Assembly (NCBI GenBank): GCA_002256145.1
Contig: NKIP01000016.1
Span: 27,855 to 91,854 of the forward strand
DNA from: Comamonadaceae bacterium PBBC1
Lineage (GTDB): Bacteria > Pseudomonadota > Gammaproteobacteria > Burkholderiales > Burkholderiaceae_C
Reading direction: 5' to 3'
DNA: 64,000 bases
The translations under genes and the position numbers were made by a program. This document shows, piece after piece, positions 61,025 through 64,000 of this stretch (within the stretch, counting starts at the first letter, position 1; the number at the start of each line of letters is the position of its first letter). The notes under the pieces were generated by a model, which saw only the letters and a list, made by a program, of their open reading frames with translations, was not told where the DNA came from and ran no database searches.

Positions 61025-61701
61025 CAACGCGTTTCCTTCTCCACGTCTTGCGCAAAACTGGCGTTTTGCAGCGGGTCGTTCTCGGCCATCCAGCCTCGGT
61101 AAACGGTTTTGAAGTCGGCCACGATCTGCGTCAGCGGCATGTCGTCAAAGGTGCCGCGCTGGTTCACGTACTCCATGTGCCGGTTGCCCGATTTGTCGAA
61201 CGGGTGATAAATCGAGTCGTTTCGCCCATCAAACTCCAGCGGCAGCAAGCCGAATTTGTCGCACAGTTCGATGTTGAAGGCCGGTGTGGCCTTGACCCAT
61301 TGGCCGTCCAGCCAGATGTCGGCATAGCCGTGCCAGATGAACACATCGGTCTGCATGGTCTGGCGCAAGCGCTCGGTGCTCAGGTGGTTGCGCACATCGG
61401 CATAGCCCAGGCGGGCGTGAAGGCCTGCGGCGCGGCAGGCGGCGGCCATCAGCGCCGCTTTGGGCACACACCAGCCCGAGCCTTGGGCAATCACCGAGCT
61501 GGCCCGCATGCCTTGGGGCGACAGGTCGATGCGGTAGGGGTCGTAGCGAAAGCGGTCGCGCACCGCCAGGTACAGCGCCACGGCGCGTTCGCGGTCGGTA
61601 GCGCCTTGCGCGTGCTGGCGCGCCAAGGCGATCACATCGGGGTGGTCGCTGTCGATCAAGGCCGTGGCGGCCAGGGTGGCGGGGGAGGGCAGGTCGGTCA
61701 T
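61024..61701 (-). CDS. Transglutaminase-like domain protein
   Basis: A 225-residue protein with the papain-like transglutaminase core: Cys in VIAQGSGWCVPKAALMAAAC, His in FIWHGYADIWLDGQWVKATP, and an Asn/Asp region in PAFNIELCDKFGLLPLEF. The triad order Cys-His-Asp fits bacterial transglutaminase-like peptidases or amidases. No membrane segment or signal peptide. It is translated just ahead of the small unknown protein. GTG at 61710 is an alternative start. Confidence 0.88.
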   Translation of the reverse strand: MTDLPSPATLAATALIDSDHPDVIALARQHAQGATDRERAVALYLAVRDRFRYDPYRIDLSPQGMRASSVIAQGSGWCVPKAALMAAACRAAGLHARLGYADVRNHLSTERLRQTMQTDVFIWHGYADIWLDGQWVKATPAFNIELCDKFGLLPLEFDGRNDSIYHPFDKSGNRHMEYVNQRGTFDDMPLTQIVADFKTVYRGWMAENDPLQNASFAQDVEKETR

Positions 61702-61797
61702 GCGGTTCACTGTAGCGCGCGCGGCAGCATTGGGGTGTCACGATGGCTATAGTGGCCTGTCGCGCCCTGGATGGGGCGCAGTTCAGTAAAGGAAGCC

Positions 61798-62691
61798 ATG
61801 GCCTCGGTGTTGAATTTTGGAGCGGTGCGGGTGCACCTGGGCGAGAAGTCGGGCAAGTACCCCGATGGCAACCAGCTCATCGTGCAGGGGGCGGACATGC
61901 GTGTGGCCTTTGACACGCCCGAGGTGGCCAACCGCATCGGCCCCGAGCTGGACACGGTGGAACTGGTCATCCTGGGCCATGTGCACGAAGACCACATGGC
62001 CGGGCTGCACCGCCTGCCGCACACCCGTGTGCAGGTGCACGAGGCCGACTTGGCCGCTGCCCAGTCGTGGGACGGCATGTGCCAACACTATGGTTACCCC
62101 GCCGAGGTGCTGGACGCCATGCACGCCATCGTGCAAAAGGATTTTCATTACCAGCCCCGGCCCGACGCTACTGGCTACAGCGACGGCGCGGTGTGGGACT
62201 TGGGCGGCGGCGTGCGTGTGCGGGCGCACCACCTGCCGGGCCACACCGCAGGCCACTGCGCTCTGGTGGTCGAGAGCGAAGGCCTGGCCTTCATTGGCGA
62301 CATCGACCTGAGCGGCTTTGGTCCGTATTACGGCGACGCCACCTCCAGCCTGAGCGACTTCCGGCAGACCCTGAAAAAAGTCGCCGAGCTGGACGCCCGC
62401 ATCTGGGCCACCTCGCACCACAAAGCGGTGGTGACCGACCGGGCGCAATTTGTGACCGATTTGGCCCGCTTTGCCAGCAAAATTGACGAGCGAAGCGAGC
62501 AGCTGCTGGCTTATTTGCAAGCCCCGCACAGCTTGGACGAGCTGGTGGACCGCCGCCTGCTGTACCCCCAAGGCTACGACGTGCCCTTTGTGCCCTGTGC
62601 AGAGCGCAACACCATTGGGATGCATCTGGATGAACTGCTGGCGCAGGGGCAAATTGCCCGTCAAGGCGATGGCCGTTATGTGGCCCTGTGA
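61798..62691 (+). CDS. Metallo-beta-lactamase-fold hydrolase
   Basis: A 297-residue MBL-fold protein. The di-metal motif is VILGHVHEDHMAGLHRL (HXHXDH), followed by HLPGHTAGHCALVVESEGLA (third His), FIGDIDLSGFGPYYGD (bridging Asp) and ATSHHKAVV (last His). The C-terminal 60 residues form a winged-helix-like tail (LDELLAQGQIARQGDGRYVA). AAAGGAAG precedes the ATG. The substrate cannot be deduced; lactones, thioesters and phosphodiesters are all used by relatives. Confidence 0.9.
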   Translation: MASVLNFGAVRVHLGEKSGKYPDGNQLIVQGADMRVAFDTPEVANRIGPELDTVELVILGHVHEDHMAGLHRLPHTRVQVHEADLAAAQSWDGMCQHYGYPAEVLDAMHAIVQKDFHYQPRPDATGYSDGAVWDLGGGVRVRAHHLPGHTAGHCALVVESEGLAFIGDIDLSGFGPYYGDATSSLSDFRQTLKKVAELDARIWATSHHKAVVTDRAQFVTDLARFASKIDERSEQLLAYLQAPHSLDELVDRRLLYPQGYDVPFVPCAERNTIGMHLDELLAQGQIARQGDGRYVAL

Positions 62692-62808
62692 GTCCACACG
62701 CAGCCACGGCGATGTGGCCTGGGTCTGCCAAGCTTTTTGCAGCGCTGCCGCAGCACGCGCTTGGCCCGTCAGCCTCGGACTATTTCACTTTTCATCAGGA
62801 GACACCCC

Positions 62809-63624
62809 ATGACCCCCGAACAACTCTTGCAACACCACGACCAAGCTCTTTTGTGGGGCCAGGCCCCCGGTGTGGTGGGCGGACCCGACACCGCAGCGGC
62901 CTACCAACAAGCCCTGGCCGTGCGCCAGTTGCGCCAGCAGCGCGGCGAAGTGGCCAAGGGCTACAAAATTGGTTTTACCAACCGCACGCTGTGGCAGCGC
63001 TACGAGGTGTTTGGTCCCATGTGGGGCACAGTCTGGGACACGGGTCTGGGCTTTGCCGAGTCGGCCGCATCGGGATCGGCCGAGGGCAGCATCGACCTGA
63101 CCCCCACCTGCCAGCCCCGGTTGGAGCCCGAGATCGTCTTCGGCATGAAGGCCACGCCAGAGGCCAACGCCAGCATGCAGCAGTTGTTCGAAGCCATCGA
63201 CTGGATCGCACCGGGTTTTGAGGTTGTGCAGTCGCACTGCCTGGACTGGAAGTTCACCGCCACCGACACCATGGCCGACAGCGGCTTGCACGCCCGCCTG
63301 CTGGTGGGCCAGCGCCAGCCTGTTGAGCACTTGGCCGCCGATGCACAGGCTTTGCACACCCTGCTGGCGCAGGCCCAAGTCACGCTGTTCAAAAATGGCC
63401 AGGCGGTGGAGCAGGGCAGCGGCACCAACGTGCTCGACAGCCCGCTCAATGCCTTGCACCACTTTTTGAAAGAACTGCGCCAATGCCCCGGCGCGGTGGA
63501 CCTGCAGGCAGGCGACGTGATCACCACCGGCACCTGGACCGACGCCTGGCCTTTGCTGGCGGGCGAAAACTGGCGCGCCGAGTTTTCTGCGCCGCTGGGC
63601 AGCCTGAGCGCCCAAATGCGCTGA
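62809..63624 (+). CDS. 2-keto-4-pentenoate hydratase/FAH-family enzyme
   Basis: A 271-residue protein of the MhpD/FAH family, which hydrates or decarboxylates 2-oxo acids from aromatic ring cleavage. VAKGYKIGFTNRTLWQRYEV matches the GYKIGLT motif of MhpD, QPRLEPEIVFGMKA gives the metal-binding Glu pair, and GDVITTGTWTDAWPLLAGEN matches the GD..TTG end motif. AGGAGACACC precedes the ATG. It probably takes part in meta-cleavage-type aromatic breakdown, or in a related 2-oxo acid pathway, 117 bases after the MBL gene. Confidence 0.88.
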   Translation: MTPEQLLQHHDQALLWGQAPGVVGGPDTAAAYQQALAVRQLRQQRGEVAKGYKIGFTNRTLWQRYEVFGPMWGTVWDTGLGFAESAASGSAEGSIDLTPTCQPRLEPEIVFGMKATPEANASMQQLFEAIDWIAPGFEVVQSHCLDWKFTATDTMADSGLHARLLVGQRQPVEHLAADAQALHTLLAQAQVTLFKNGQAVEQGSGTNVLDSPLNALHHFLKELRQCPGAVDLQAGDVITTGTWTDAWPLLAGENWRAEFSAPLGSLSAQMR

Positions 63625-63753
63625 ACGCCGCCACCGGGTCAGCGGTTCGGCGGCCTGAACTTGATGGGGATTTGTGCCGCTGAGGCAGAGGTCCTGCAGC
63701 TCAGTGCTTTCTGTTATGACACGCTTGGTTTGGGTGCCGTGCCCCCAAAAATA

Positions 63754-63775
63754 CCCCGGGTCGCAAAGCCCGGGG
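63754..63775 (-). terminator. Leftward intrinsic terminator
   Basis: CCCCGGG (63754-63760) pairs with CCCGGGG (63769-63775); read leftward it is followed by TATTTTT. It would end a leftward transcript coming from the right edge of the window. Read rightward there is no T-run. Confidence 0.75.
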
Positions 63776-63843
63776 CGTAAATCAACAAAAGTGCCAGGCA
63801 ACTGCAAGAAGCGTGACGAGGTCAGTATACTGTAAATATAAAA

Positions 63844-63891
63844 GGGGTATCCACTTAGCTCCAGCAACTCCATAATGCTGGATGAATCCCC
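63844..63891. other. Extended hairpin of unknown role
   Basis: TCCAGCA (63860-63866) and TGCTGGA (63876-63882) form a perfect inner stem, and GGGG(T)AT (63844-63850) with ATCCCC (63886-63891) an outer one. It lies between the terminator at 63754 and the possible gene end at 63924. It is not a tRNA; it could be part of a structured 3' region or a small RNA. Confidence 0.45.
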
Positions 63892-63923
63892 AGTACACGC
63901 ATTCTACGGCCGCCCCCAAACAT

Positions 63924-64000
63924 TCAAGCCTTTCCCACCACATCGCGGTAGGTCACTGGTGCCGTGACCACGGCTTGTTGCAGCAACCGGTAGAACAACA
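63924..64000 (-). CDS. Possible end of a leftward gene (partial)
   Basis: An open frame of 25 codons running off the right edge reads LLQQAVVTAPVTYRDVVGKA and then stop. It has no stop codon in the part visible, and a leftward terminator lies 150 bases downstream, which supports a gene entering here. Too short to identify; the call rests on context only. Confidence 0.3.
   Translation of the reverse strand, partial: LFYRLLQQAVVTAPVTYRDVVGKA

Noticed and set aside
63754..63775. Terminator of the MhpD-like gene
   Set aside because: The T-run is on the leftward side only; rightward there is GCGTAAATC after the stem.
63820..63842. LexA box near the GTATAC stretch
   Set aside because: Only one CTGT half-site is present; the matching ACAG at eight bases is missing.
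63844..63891. Integron attC site
   Set aside because: No core GTTRRRY/RYYYAAC ends, no cassette gene and no integrase are seen.

Overview
The window looks like a chromosomal segment of a GC-rich betaproteobacterium, most likely order Burkholderiales and probably family Comamonadaceae. The reasons are the protein families seen (a very long Ala/Lys/Pro-rich RpoD N-terminus, PaaZ, YbiB beside CobA, three tripartite-tricarboxylate-type TctC binding proteins), the coding style (GTG and TTG starts, ATGA overlaps) and short REP-type palindromes between genes. No rRNA, tRNA, insertion sequence, prophage or CRISPR array was recognised. The taxonomic placement is inference; no database was searched.

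Layout. 1-3.3 kb: the cut-off end of a 3-hydroxybenzoate 6-monooxygenase-like gene, divergent from a solitary paaZ with a palindromic operator before it. 3.3-4.5 kb: a methyltransferase and a Cys-cluster protein. 4.5-9.1 kb: a leftward three-gene unit (Crp/Fnr regulator, LivK-type binding protein, membrane PAS-GGDEF-EAL protein) that looks like a ligand-responsive c-di-GMP module. 9.2-15.8 kb: housekeeping genes (rpoD, mog, darP, pmbA) and an EamA transporter. 15.9-22.0 kb: a leftward operon of class III aminotransferase, tctC, tctB, tctA and an HDAC-like amidohydrolase, with a divergent MarR regulator. 22.0-25.7 kb: a GMC oxidoreductase and another tctC, divergent from a LysR regulator. 25.7-33 kb: yqeY, rpsU, a beta-barrel protein, a type Vd patatin autotransporter, an MscS channel, a BaiN-like flavoprotein and a DUF937/YidB protein.

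33-45.4 kb is the best defined system: a leftward nitrate/nitrite assimilation locus ordered modA-like gene, nasT, RNA leader, nrtA, nrtB, nrtD, nirB, nirD, nasA, followed by ybiB and cobA. NrtABD imports nitrate, NasA reduces it to nitrite, NirBD reduces nitrite to ammonium, and CobA supplies the precursor of the siroheme in NirB. NasT is an ANTAR antiterminator. The nrtA leader carries two tandem hexaloop hairpins of the ANTAR target type and then an intrinsic terminator. The gene just upstream of nasT, where NasS is often found, encodes instead a small ModA-like binding protein with no signal peptide.

45.5-49.3 kb: tsaD, an orphan LivK-type binding protein, an unrecognised 203-residue protein and a MarR regulator. 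49.3-56.6 kb: a MarR-controlled rightward catabolic operon (aldehyde dehydrogenase, ThDP enzyme, TctC, two flavin monooxygenases), probably for an aromatic acid. 56.8-63.6 kb: an MlrC-like M81 peptidase, a RelE/ParE-type toxin with an unusual partner protein, a C45 acyltransferase/amidase, a transglutaminase-like protein with a small unknown protein, a metallo-beta-lactamase-fold hydrolase and an MhpD/FAH-family enzyme. The last 400 bases hold a terminator, a strong hairpin and possibly the end of a leftward gene.

Two families of REP-like palindromes recur between genes, often as inverted pairs: about 3.35, 38.2, 45.4, 56.7 and 60.6 kb for one family, and about 12.1 and 37.7 kb for the other.
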